Positions 29,776 through 38,124 of a stretch of DNA of 64,000 bases are shown here, piece after piece. Positions within the stretch are counted from its first letter, which is position 1. Every line of letters begins with the position of its first letter. The translations under genes were made by a program, and so were the position numbers. A model generated the notes under the pieces. That model searched no databases, was not told the origin of the DNA, and worked only from the letters and a program-made list of their open reading frames with translations. This DNA comes from JBBSDP01 sp963754335. GTDB lineage: Bacteria; Planctomycetota; Phycisphaerae; Tepidisphaerales; Tepidisphaeraceae. The DNA is taken from positions 682,001 to 746,000 of the forward strand of contig CAVWFQ010000005.1 of assembly GCA_963754335.1 (NCBI GenBank), written 5' to 3'.

Positions 29776-30774
29776 ATGGGGATCAGTCCAATGTTCATCT
29801 TCCTGGCAATCCTGGTGATTGTTTTTCTCGTGCTGCTCGCGGTGGTTGGGCAATTCTTCAAGCTGTATATCCGGGCCACGGTCAGCGGCGCGCATACGAG
29901 CCTGATTGATCTGCTCGGCATGCGCGTGCGAAACGTAAGTCCGCTCATCATCGTCAACTCGCGCATTCAGGCGCACCGGGCCGGGCTGAAGGTGACCACG
30001 CCGGAAATGGAATCGCACGTTCTTGCCGGCGGCGACATACAGCGCGTCATCAACGCCATGATTGCGGCCAACAAAGCCAACATTGATCTTCCCTGGCAGA
30101 CGGCAACGGCAATCGACCTGGCCGGGCGGGACATCCTCGACGCCGTCCAGACCAGCGTCAATCCGAAAGTGATCGACGTGCCGGGCCCCGCCGAAGGACG
30201 CAAAACAATTGATGGCGTGGCGAAGGACGGAATTGAGCTGAAAGTCAAAGCCCGCGTCACCGTCCGCACCAACATCAAAGGCCTGGTCGGCGGCGCCACG
30301 GAAGAGACGATCATCGCCCGCGTCGGCCGAGGCATCGTTGAAGCAATCGGACAGGCGAAGGACTACAACGCCGTCCTCTCCGATCCCGACGGCATCGCCC
30401 GCGTGGCACTGAGCGGCGGGCTGGACGCAAATACCGCGTTCGAAATCCTTTCGCTCGACATCGTGGACATCGACGTCGGCGAGAATAAAGGCGCCAAGCT
30501 CGCTGCCGAACGTGCCGAATCCGATAAACGCCGGTTCCAGGCTGAGGCCGAGCAGCGCGCCGCGGGCGCTCGCGCCCAGGAGCAGGAAAACATCGCCAAG
30601 ATCGCGGAGAACCGGGCGGCGGTCGTGCTGGCCGAGGCGGAAATCCCCCGGGCGATCGCCGAGGCCTTCCGCAACGGGAACCTTGGCGTGATGGATTATT
30701 ACAAGCTGAAGAACGTTCAGGCCGACACAACCATGCGCGAAGCGATCGCACGACCGAGCGACGGCGCCAAGTAA
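29776..30774 (+). CDS. floA: flotillin-like protein FloA
   Basis: 332 residues of the UPF0365/FloA family: an N-terminal membrane hairpin (FIFLAILVIVFLVLLAVVGQ), an SPFH domain (VKARVTVRTNIKGLVGGATE), and a coiled-coil rich in Ala/Glu (AERAESDKRRFQAEAEQRAA). FloA proteins scaffold membrane microdomains and influence envelope fluidity and signalling. It is the second gene of an nfeD-floA-X operon; the nfeD-floA pair is known from many bacteria. Confidence 0.96.
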   Translation: MGISPMFIFLAILVIVFLVLLAVVGQFFKLYIRATVSGAHTSLIDLLGMRVRNVSPLIIVNSRIQAHRAGLKVTTPEMESHVLAGGDIQRVINAMIAANKANIDLPWQTATAIDLAGRDILDAVQTSVNPKVIDVPGPAEGRKTIDGVAKDGIELKVKARVTVRTNIKGLVGGATEETIIARVGRGIVEAIGQAKDYNAVLSDPDGIARVALSGGLDANTAFEILSLDIVDIDVGENKGAKLAAERAESDKRRFQAEAEQRAAGARAQEQENIAKIAENRAAVVLAEAEIPRAIAEAFRNGNLGVMDYYKLKNVQADTTMREAIARPSDGAK

Positions 30775-30784
30775 AGGGCTTCCC

Positions 30785-30853
30785 GTGGCACGGGTTTCCA
30801 ACCCGTGTCTTGTCATCAATTTGAAAAAAACACGGCTTGAAAAGCCGTGCCAC
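30785..30853. repeat. palindromic repeat between floA and its downstream gene
   Basis: GTGGCACGGGTTTCCAACCC at the left and a diverged partner ending AAAAGCCGTGCCAC at the right face each other around an A-rich loop. The left arm matches the arm at 1715. It ends 11 bases before the GTG start at 30865. Confidence 0.8.
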
Positions 30854-30864
30854 GAGGGCGCAAC

Positions 30865-31539
30865 GTGATCCATCACCTCGCAGATTCCGACATCGCCTGG
30901 GAAAAGCTAATCCCGTTCGGCATCTTCGTGGTGATTTGGGTCGGCGCCGCGATCGCATCGGGCGTCAAGAAAGTATCACAACAGGCGGCAAAGAGCCGGC
31001 AGGCGTCGATGCGGACGCCGACGACTTCTTATCCTACAGCAACCGCCATTCCTCGAGCGGCGGTTCGAAAACCCGTTAGCCCGCTTAAGTCCAAACGTGC
31101 TGGGCCTGCGCGAGCGCGTTTGCAGGGTGGCAAACGGCCGCCCATCGACCGGGGCCAGCCGGCGATCGTCCAGCAGGCGGAGGCTTTGGCACGAATGTTC
31201 GCGCCCACCCCGCCCCCTTTGGCGCGAATGGTGGCTCCGGCGCCTGCGAGGGTTCGCGTGGAATCGTACGCTCCTCCGCAACCCGTGGAGGTTGCACAGC
31301 CGCTCGCCACGGTTTCTGCAATTGAAGCGCGGACGATTGAAGCCCAGCGCGTTTCCGACGCCCGTTCGGACTCTTCTTCCGAAGGAGAGACTTCCACCGG
31401 CGCAGCGGCCCGTGGCCCGAAAGTAACGGCTAAAGCGCTGTCCGCCTGGCTGCGCCCGCCGACGCTTCGGGAACAATTCATCCTCACTGAGATTTTCCAG
31501 CCGCCGATTGCACTGCGGCCTCACGAACGGATCCTTTGA
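30865..31539 (+). CDS. third gene of nfeD-floA operon, unknown membrane protein
   Basis: Not recognised by name. 224 residues from GTG 30865 (GAGGG seven bases upstream). One membrane segment near the start (IPFGIFVVIWVGAAIASG), a long basic, Pro/Ala-rich and probably disordered middle, and a compact C-terminal segment, LSAWLRPPTLREQFILTEIF followed by QPPIALRP. That end resembles the short helical tail I associate with proteins encoded beside floA in planctomycetes; I cannot confirm this without a search. It may tether something to FloA domains. The gene ends 19 bases inside the likely end of the convergent phosphatase gene. Confidence 0.65.
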   Translation: MIHHLADSDIAWEKLIPFGIFVVIWVGAAIASGVKKVSQQAAKSRQASMRTPTTSYPTATAIPRAAVRKPVSPLKSKRAGPARARLQGGKRPPIDRGQPAIVQQAEALARMFAPTPPPLARMVAPAPARVRVESYAPPQPVEVAQPLATVSAIEARTIEAQRVSDARSDSSSEGETSTGAAARGPKVTAKALSAWLRPPTLREQFILTEIFQPPIALRPHERIL

Positions 31540-32149
31540 TCGTTTCGGAACGCGATTCTACTCCTGCGAATCACCTGGCAACTGCGCTGCTCTGGCAGAT
31601 CCTTCCAGCTTGATGTCCCGTTTTCGTAATTGATCTGCCAGACGCGATCGAAAACGGCCGGATTCCACTGGTCCGGAACGTTCTTCGCGCCAGCGCCTTC
31701 GCCAGATCGGGGATCTTTCCGTGATGCCAGGCAATTAATACCGTCTTCCCGGCATATTTTGGATCTGTCAGGACCGTATGCGCGACATCATCGATTGCCT
31801 CGCTGCTGAATGAGGAGTCGATCGTCTCGTGCAGCGCCTCTGAGAGCGGAGTGAGAGTCTCAACGGGACGGTTACTCCCTTTCGATTTCCGGGTCGCTAT
31901 CAAAAAATCGGGACGGGGAAAGTGGTCGGGGATCACCTTGGCCAGTGCATCGGCCCGCTCAAATCCCCGTTTGGATAGATCCGGGTCTTTTTTTCCATCA
32001 ACGCCGTCAGGCTTCTCGGCGTGTCGGATAATCATCACCATCCGCGGTCCCGCCGGCACATCGGGGGCCGACCATGATCGACCCGAATCGACCGCGACGA
32101 CGACTATCGAGAAAACGATCCATCGGAATCGCGAATTCATCTTTCCCAT
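31521..32149 (-). CDS. histidine phosphatase family protein (frameshifted)
   Basis: Exported phosphoglycerate-mutase-like phosphatase of about 209 residues. N-terminal hydrophobic segment (FRWIVFSIVVVAVDSG), catalytic MVMIIRHAEKPDG (RHAE, phosphohistidine), DLSKRGFERADALAKV and the second histidine in VLIAWHHGKIPDLAKAL. After that the match leaves the frame: the expected AKNVPDQWNPAVFDRVWQIN is one frame away. One missing G near 31693 explains it and carries the gene to a stop at 31521. ATG 32149 is preferred; 32179 and 32140 are alternatives. Confidence 0.8.
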
Positions 32150-32195
32150 TTCCGTTGCTCCCGATTGGCTTGTTGCCATGGTGAGAACTTAACCA

Positions 32196-32729
32196 CTATT
32201 TCTGCCAGAATCGCGAGAACTCACGCAGATGCGTCAGCGTCGCAAAGTTTTTCATTCGATCGAGAAATACGATTCCGTCGAGATGATCCACTTCATGCTG
32301 AATCACGCGGGCGAAAAAATCGCTCGCTTCGAACCTCACCGGCTTTCCATTTCGATCAAGCGCCGAGACCGCGATGCGCTCGTGCCGCGGCACCACGCCG
32401 CGCAGATCGGGGATGCTCAGGCACCCTTCCCAGCCGTCGGCCATCTCGTCGCCGATCGGCGAAATTTCCGGGTTGATCAATGCGGTGAGCGGCACCTCAT
32501 CGCGATCGGGGTAACGCGGATTTCCGCCGCGCACTTCGACAAGGATCACACGCTGGGGGACGTTCACCTGGGGGGCGGCGAGGCCGACGCCTTCGCTGTC
32601 GCGCATCGTTTCAGTCATGTCCTCGATGAGGCGTTGAATATCGGGTGAGGCGATGTCCTGGGGATTTACCGGTTCCGCGGGTTTGCGGAGAACGGGATCG
32701 CCGAGATGGGTGATTTTGAGCATGGACAT
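32196..32729 (-). CDS. def: peptide deformylase
   Basis: Removes the formyl group from the initiator methionine of new proteins. 177 residues from ATG 32729 (MSMLKITHLGDPVLRKPAEP). All three signature motifs are intact: GVGLAAPQV, EGCLSIP with the metal-ligand Cys, and QHEVDHLDG with both His ligands and the catalytic Glu. The upstream in-frame extension is read from a palindromic repeat and should not be taken as coding. Confidence 0.96.
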   Translation of the reverse strand: MSMLKITHLGDPVLRKPAEPVNPQDIASPDIQRLIEDMTETMRDSEGVGLAAPQVNVPQRVILVEVRGGNPRYPDRDEVPLTALINPEISPIGDEMADGWEGCLSIPDLRGVVPRHERIAVSALDRNGKPVRFEASDFFARVIQHEVDHLDGIVFLDRMKNFATLTHLREFSRFWQK

Positions 32730-32774
32730 ATCAGCACCACTCTTGGGGTCAAAATAAAGACCGGCGCTCCATTT

Positions 32775-32944
32775 CACGACGGGGCAGAGCGGCGCGCAAT
32801 GACTTTGCCTCACATGCGCGGCCAAGCCGCCGCGCCGCCCCGTATTCCCGTCCCGGAATTTCCGGGAGCGCATCGGATACGGGGCGGCGCGGCGCAATGT
32901 TCGGCGAATTCCGAGACCCACTGGCGCCGCTCTGCCCCGTCGTG
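32775..32944. repeat. nested palindrome, about 170 bp
   Basis: Outer arms 32775-32794 and 32925-32944 (20 bp, CACGACGGGGCAGAGCGGCG and complement) enclose inner arms 32829-32845 and 32877-32893 (17 bp) and a central CGGAATTTCCG. It sits between def and the end of mnmG, leaving nothing else in the 250-base gap. Confidence 0.85.
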
Positions 32945-32982
32945 GTTGAGGCATCGCGGGACATCGGTCCACGAAATCCAAA

Positions 32983-34915
32983 CTACTTGCACTTCCTGAC
33001 CACACTCCTCGACAAATGGATCGCCAGCACGGTCACATCGGCCGGCGTAATCCCGCTGATCCGCAGCGCCTGCCCCAGGCTGCGCGGAGTAAAGCGAGAA
33101 AGCTTTTGCTTCGCCTCGTTGCGCAGGCCGGTCACGCTGGCGTAATCGATCGACGTTGGAATCAGTTTCGACTCCATCTGCGCAAATCGTTCGATCTGCC
33201 GATCCTGGCGGGCGATGTATCCCTCGTACTTGGCGCGAATATCGATCGGCCGGCGAACATCGACGGGAACAGCGGCTGCTTCAGGAAGCTTCGTGCAAAG
33301 TTCGTCCCACGCGACTTCCGAGCGGCGCAGGTAATCGAATGCGCTGCCGTCCCCGATGCGGTGGGAGCGAAGCAGGGATTCACCCGCCACGATCGCATCG
33401 CGCCTGCGCGACAAAAGGCGCCCATCGGGCGTCATCGACCAGTCCCAGTTCGCGGCCGATCGGCGTCAGGCGGTCATCGGCGTTGTCGCTGCGAAGATGC
33501 AGCCGGTGCTCGGCCCGGCTGGTGAACATGCGATACGGCTCGATCGGCGGCTTGGTCACCAGGTCGTCGATCAAAACGCCGATATACGCCTGATCGCGGC
33601 GGAGGACGAAATCCGGCTCAGTGCCCGCCGCGTATCGTGCCGCATTTACGCCGGCCACAAGACCCTGTGCGGCCGCTTCCTCGTAGCCGCTCGTTCCGTT
33701 GATCTGGCCAGCCAGGAAGAGGCCGCGGACGAGCTTGGTTTCCAGCGTCGAGCGAATCTGCGTCGGCCAGACCATGTCATATTCGACGGCATATCCGTAG
33801 CGAAGGAACTCGGCTTTCTCGAGTCCGGGGATGAGCCGCACCATCTGCTCCTGCACGTCGGCGGGGAGCGACGTGCTGATGCCGTTGCAATAGATTTCGT
33901 CGGTATCGAGACCCTCAGGCTCGAGAAAAATCTGATGCTGCTGCTTGTCGGCGAAGCGCACGACCTTGTCTTCGATGCTCGGGCAATAGCGCGGCCCGGT
34001 CGATGAAATCTGGCCGCTGTACATCGGCGCGCGATGAAGATTGGCGCGGATGATGTCGTGGATGGTGGAATTGGTTGCGCCGATCCAGCAATGCGCCTGC
34101 GGCAGCGGGGGATGCCAAGGGTTCGGGGTTCGGGGTTCAGGGTTCAGGAAAGATGAATCCGAACCCTGAACCCCGAACCCTGAACCCTGAACGTACTCGT
34201 TCATGAACGAAAACGGCATCGGCTCTTCATCGCCGGGCTGCACTTCGAACGCGGCGAAATCGATCGATTGACGGCGCAGCCGTGGCGGCGTGCCGGTCTT
34301 GAGCCGGCCCATTTCCAATCCCAATTTCGCCAGGCAGCCGGAAAGTCCGCGGGCGGAGGCTTCGCCGACGCGGCCGCCCTCGGTCTTTTGTTCGCCGGTA
34401 TGCATCAGTGCGCGAAGAAATGTGCCGGTGGTGACAATAACTGCGCGGCACGCGAGTGTCGTGCCGTCAGCGAGGACCGCGCCGCGAATCACATTTTGTT
34501 CAGTCAGCAATTCCGCGACCTCGCCGCGCACGATCTCCAGCCCGGGGCAGGTCGCGAGGAGGCGTTGCACTTCGATCGCGTACTTGTATTTATCCGCCTG
34601 CGCCCGCGGCCCCCAGACCGCCGGTCCCTTGCTCCGGTTGAGCATGCGGAACTGGATGCCGGCAGAGTCGGTCGCCAATCCCATCAACCCGCCCAGGGCA
34701 TCGATCTCACGCACCATCTGACCCTTGGCCAATCCCCCGATGGCAGGATTGCACGACATCTGCCCGATGCGAGACGGATCGAGCGTGACGAGCGCGACCG
34801 ATGCGCCAAGGCGCGCCGCGGCCCAGGCCGCTTCCGCGCCGGCGTGGCCGCCGCCAATTACGACAATATCGAATGTGCGCGGGGCGGATGCGGTATTTGG
34901 AACGTCAGAATCCAT
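32983..34915 (-). CDS. mnmG: tRNA uridine-5-carboxymethylaminomethyl modification enzyme MnmG (frameshifted)
   Basis: FAD-dependent partner of MnmE, modifying wobble U34 of certain tRNAs. Start ATG 34915 (MDSDVPNTASAPRTFDIVVI). FAD motif DIVVIGGGHAGAEAA, MSCNPAIGGLAKGQMVREID, GTFLRALMHTGEQKTEGGR and GPRYCPSIEDKVVRF are all present; the C-terminal MnmE-binding domain (YEGYIARQDRQIERF, ISGITPADVTVLAIHL) is one frame away, with a break near 33410 beside TTTT. Full length would be about 643 residues. Residues about 241-266 (YVQGSGFGVQGS...LNPEPRTPNP) are encoded by a palindromic repeat inserted in frame between FSFMNE and the CWIGATN segment. Confidence 0.93.
34119..34193. repeat. palindromic GGTTC(A/G)GG repeat inside mnmG
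   Basis: Direct heptads (GGTTCGG, GGTTCAG) at 34119-34147 face complementary CCGAACCCTGAACC units at 34159-34193. The element is read in frame as part of MnmG, adding roughly 25 residues not expected in the family. Confidence 0.85.
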
Positions 34916-35012
34916 CGCTCTTGGATTATGCCAGATATCGCGGATCATCACACGTAGGAGCGATCGACGCGCGCCACCAAAGACACCCTCCAGAGACGAT
35001 CGACGAGATGAG

Positions 35013-35170
35013 TCGCGCGACGCGGCCCGCAAGCGGGCCGGCTAAACGGAAAGGAAGGGGAGTTGAGTTGAAAGAAATTCAACAACCGGTCTGTCGCAAC
35101 ATTTCCCCCAACAAAATCTGCTTCCCTTCCTTATCGTTTAGCCGCCCCGCTTGCTGGGCGCGTCGCGTGA
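35013..35170. repeat. imperfect inverted repeat, arms about 47 bp
   Basis: Left arm 35013-35060 (CGCGACGCGGCCCGCAAGCG, then GGCTAAACGGAAAGGAAG) pairs with right arm 35121-35170 with a few mismatches. It fills most of the 351-base gap between the mnmG start (34915) and the yedK end (35267). I see no gene in that gap. Confidence 0.75.
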
Positions 35171-35266
35171 ACGCGTTATATTTATCCCGTTATCAGTTAA
35201 CGAGAAGGATCAGGGCGGGATTTTTATGAACGATTATTTTGCGGCTCGTTTCGAGATTCGGCAGGC

Positions 35267-35950
35267 CTATAACGGAAATAATGTCGACGGCGCTGCGATG
35301 CATCCCTCATCGTCATTCCTCGGGCTGTTAACACGAGTGTCAACCGGGGCGGCCTCAAGTTCATCCACCGACGGAATCAGCAACGGAGCGAGGCGTTCTG
35401 CGGATGCGTCCGGATCGAGCCAAACGTCGCAACCTTTTTTTGAAAGAATCACAGGCATCCGGTCGTGAATCTCCTTCATCAGCGTGTTCGGCGAAGTGGT
35501 GAGGATGGTGCACGACTCGATCAGGTCGTCCCCCCGCTTCCATCGCTCCCATAATCCCGCCAGGCCGAAGGGTTTATGGTCTCGTCGCTGAATGAGATAT
35601 GGCTGTTTGCCCTTTCCCTCCCTTTTCCACTCATAAAACCCGTCGGCGGGGAGAATGCACCGTCTTCGCCGAAACGCATCGCGAAACGCCGGCTTGTCTC
35701 CGGCAGTTTCAGATCTCGCGTTGATCATCCGGCTGCCGACCGACTGGGTCCTCGGCCCAACCCGGCACCAAACCCCAGCGCAATAGATCGATCGTTCGCT
35801 TCCCATCCGGGCCAGCACGAATAACGGGAACATTTGTGTCGGCGCGATATTGAACCGCGCGGCAAAAGGGAGAAGCTCTTCGTTGATCGCCGTCCCAAAT
35901 AGCTCGACGACGTGCTGTAATGGAGTACGTAATGTGTAGCGGCCGCACAT
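35267..35950 (-). CDS. yedK: SOS response-associated peptidase / abasic-site shield, YedK/HMCES family (two frameshifts)
   Basis: 228 codons. Forms a covalent thiazolidine link to abasic sites in single-stranded DNA. Start ATG 35950 gives MCGRYTL, exposing the catalytic Cys2 after Met removal. Other active-site parts: ARFNIAPTQ (Asn), ADGFYEWKREG (Glu) and IHDRMPVILS (His). Between about 35800 and 35740 the matching frame is different (RTIDLLRWGLVPGWAEDP), so two compensating indels disturb about 20 residues. The C-terminus (CIAAPSTLF) is typical. The 80-odd residues upstream of Cys2 in the long reading are not part of the protein. Confidence 0.9.
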   Translation of the reverse strand: MCGRYTLRTPLQHVVELFGTAINEELLPFAARFNIAPTQMFPLFVLARMGSERSIYCAGVWCRVGPRTQSVGSRMINARSETAGDKPAFRDAFRRRRCILPADGFYEWKREGKGKQPYLIQRRDHKPFGLAGLWERWKRGDDLIESCTILTTSPNTLMKEIHDRMPVILSKKGCDVWLDPDASAERLAPLLIPSVDELEAAPVDTRVNSPRNDDEGCIAAPSTLFPL

Positions 35951-36159
35951 GTGTTGGATTTTATGCCGTCCCATGTGGAGCGTCGATTTATCCGAACAAT
36001 CATGAATTGAAGCCAATTTGTGCGCATTTCTTATGTACGAACGAGTCGCACACCTCAGGGATAGCTGGGGGAGCCCTTCAACGGCGCTCACTCCTTCGAT
36101 TCAGGTGCGAATTTCCCGGGGCATACATAGCACCCGGAAATCTCTTTCCCGGCGGTAGA

Positions 36160-36735
36160 ATGGCGGACGTGCGTGATCGCCTGCTTACACTATCGGCGGC
36201 GGCGTCGCTGACGCTTTGTCTCGCCACTTGCGTGCTGGGATGCCATTCCCAACACCGCATGGATCGATTCTTCTGGGCGGAATGGGTGACGACGCCAACT
36301 TCCACCCATTCCCGGATAATTTGTCTCGGCGGCCGCAACGGGAATGCCTTCGCATCGTTTGAACGGGTCGATTATTCATCTCCGCGCTTAGTGCAAGCAA
36401 TCAAGCGTTACAATCTACCTGGTTTTCACGGCGACAGCCTCGATCTCTCAGGTCTCGGCCGCCTGGGACTTTTCGCTGACGACGGTCAATTTTCATTCGG
36501 GAAGACGTCTCGAACGATGCCGATGTTTCAGAGCGCCTTCTGGCAGGCCCGCTGTCCGGCATGGCTTGCTGCTATGGCCTTTGCAATCCTTCCAGTTCTT
36601 CAGACAACTCGGTGGCGAAGGCGACGACATCCCGCCGGCCACTGCCGCAATTGTGGCTACGATCTTCGAAGCACACCAAATCGTTGCCCGGAATGCGGAA
36701 CCGCTCCGATCGCAAACCCAATCGCTGCCAAATGA
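36160..36735 (+). CDS. membrane protein with C-terminal CxxCGYDLR zinc ribbon
   Basis: 191 residues from ATG 36160. Two membrane segments (AAASLTLCLATCVLGCH near residue 12-30 and AWLAAMAFAILPVLQTT near 130-146) bracket a domain of about 100 residues. The end is a zinc ribbon, CRNCGYDLRSTPNRCPECGT. This combination is very common in Phycisphaerae-type genomes; function unknown. A similar ribbon ends the protein at 42696-43070. Confidence 0.75.
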   Translation: MADVRDRLLTLSAAASLTLCLATCVLGCHSQHRMDRFFWAEWVTTPTSTHSRIICLGGRNGNAFASFERVDYSSPRLVQAIKRYNLPGFHGDSLDLSGLGRLGLFADDGQFSFGKTSRTMPMFQSAFWQARCPAWLAAMAFAILPVLQTTRWRRRRHPAGHCRNCGYDLRSTPNRCPECGTAPIANPIAAK

Positions 36736-36841
36736 TACGACCGCGGACGGGCGCGCTATCGAATGTTGCACCGCCGTCGCTATAATGCGACCCGGGCGTT
36801 AAGAATGGATGATTGGCCTCCACGGATGGGAGCGCACACGC

Positions 36842-38044
36842 ATGGATGCGAAGCACACCCTCGGCGAACCTCGCGTATTGATTTCTCGGTCTGCGCTTCT
36901 GCATAACGCAGCTTTAATCCGTCGCTCCCTCCACGATCGCGTGCGGATCTGCGCGATGTTGAAGGCGGATGCGTACGGGCATGGCGCCGATCTGGTCGCC
37001 GACACACTTTGTAATTATTCAATTTCTGCCGCGGACGCGCGTCCGGCGGTCGATGCGGTCGCCGTCGCGACCATCGATGAAGCGGCGGCCCTGCCGATCC
37101 TCGAGGCGACCGTGCTCGTCGTTCGTCCGGTGGAGAATTTGTTTATCGGCCGCCAGCGGGAAAAAATCGATGAGGCGGTGGAGAACGGCTGGGTGCTGAC
37201 CCTGGCCAGCCCGGCGGCGGCGGACGACCTGGCCCGCGTGGCGATGGGACGGGGCAAGCGCGCATCGGTCCAGGTGATGGTGGACACCGGGATGACGCGC
37301 GAAGGTGTGCCGCTCGATCGTCTCGACGATCTCCTTCACAAGATCCAATCGCGGGCATCACTCCATCTGGCGGGAATCTGCACGCACCTGGCCAACGGGG
37401 AAAAGCCAAACGATGCGTGGTCCATCGAACAAATCGCGCGATTCCGGCACGGAACTGATCCGATTACCTCCGCCATGCCAGGCCGGTTTCTTCGTCATGC
37501 GGCCAATTCCGGCGGTGTCTTTTTCTCCCCCGACTCGCATTTCGACATGGTCCGCCCCGGCATCGCGTTTTACGGGATCGACCCCGGCGGCCGGCCCGAT
37601 CCCAGCCGCGCGCTCCGACCGGTGCTGAAGTGGACGGCGCCGCTGATTTGCGTGCAATCGGTTCAGAAGGGAACGCCGGTCGGCTACGGCCAAAGCTGGG
37701 TCGCGCCGCGCGAGACGCGGATTGGCCTGATACCGGTTGGATACGCCGACGGCTATCCACGCTGTCTGGGGGGACGGGCGTTGGTGATGCTGGCAGGTCG
37801 TCCGGCGCCGGTCGTGGGCCGGGTGAGCATGGATTCAATGACGATCGATCTGGGGGACATTGCCGCAGACATCGGCGACGAAGTGACCCTGCTTGATTGC
37901 GATCCGCTTTCGCCGGCGAGTGCTTACGCGCTGGCGCGATGGGCGGACACCATTCCATACGAGATCCTGAGCCGGATCGGCCCGCGCATGCCGCGCGTCA
38001 TCATGGAATCCAGACCGGAAGTCGCCGCGGCGCAAGAGGGGTAA
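36842..38044 (+). CDS. alr: alanine racemase
   Basis: Makes D-alanine for peptidoglycan using PLP. 400 residues. PLP lysine in AMLKADAYGHGAD (about residue 41), VMVDTGMTREGV, HAANSGG, MVRPGIAFYGIDP, and the second-domain block with the catalytic Tyr in GTPVGYGQSWVAPRETR plus IPVGYADGYPR and GRVSMDSMTIDL. ATG 36842 is preferred to 36809. The segment between residues 60 and 75 (SISAADARPA) looks slightly long for the family but is in frame. Confidence 0.95.
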   Translation: MDAKHTLGEPRVLISRSALLHNAALIRRSLHDRVRICAMLKADAYGHGADLVADTLCNYSISAADARPAVDAVAVATIDEAAALPILEATVLVVRPVENLFIGRQREKIDEAVENGWVLTLASPAAADDLARVAMGRGKRASVQVMVDTGMTREGVPLDRLDDLLHKIQSRASLHLAGICTHLANGEKPNDAWSIEQIARFRHGTDPITSAMPGRFLRHAANSGGVFFSPDSHFDMVRPGIAFYGIDPGGRPDPSRALRPVLKWTAPLICVQSVQKGTPVGYGQSWVAPRETRIGLIPVGYADGYPRCLGGRALVMLAGRPAPVVGRVSMDSMTIDLGDIAADIGDEVTLLDCDPLSPASAYALARWADTIPYEILSRIGPRMPRVIMESRPEVAAAQEG

Positions 38045-38124
38045 ACATCACGGATTGGCATCGCGGCAATTCGTCAGCAACAACATTTTGGCGCCTCGCC
38101 ACCCAAAAATGATAAGATGACCAT

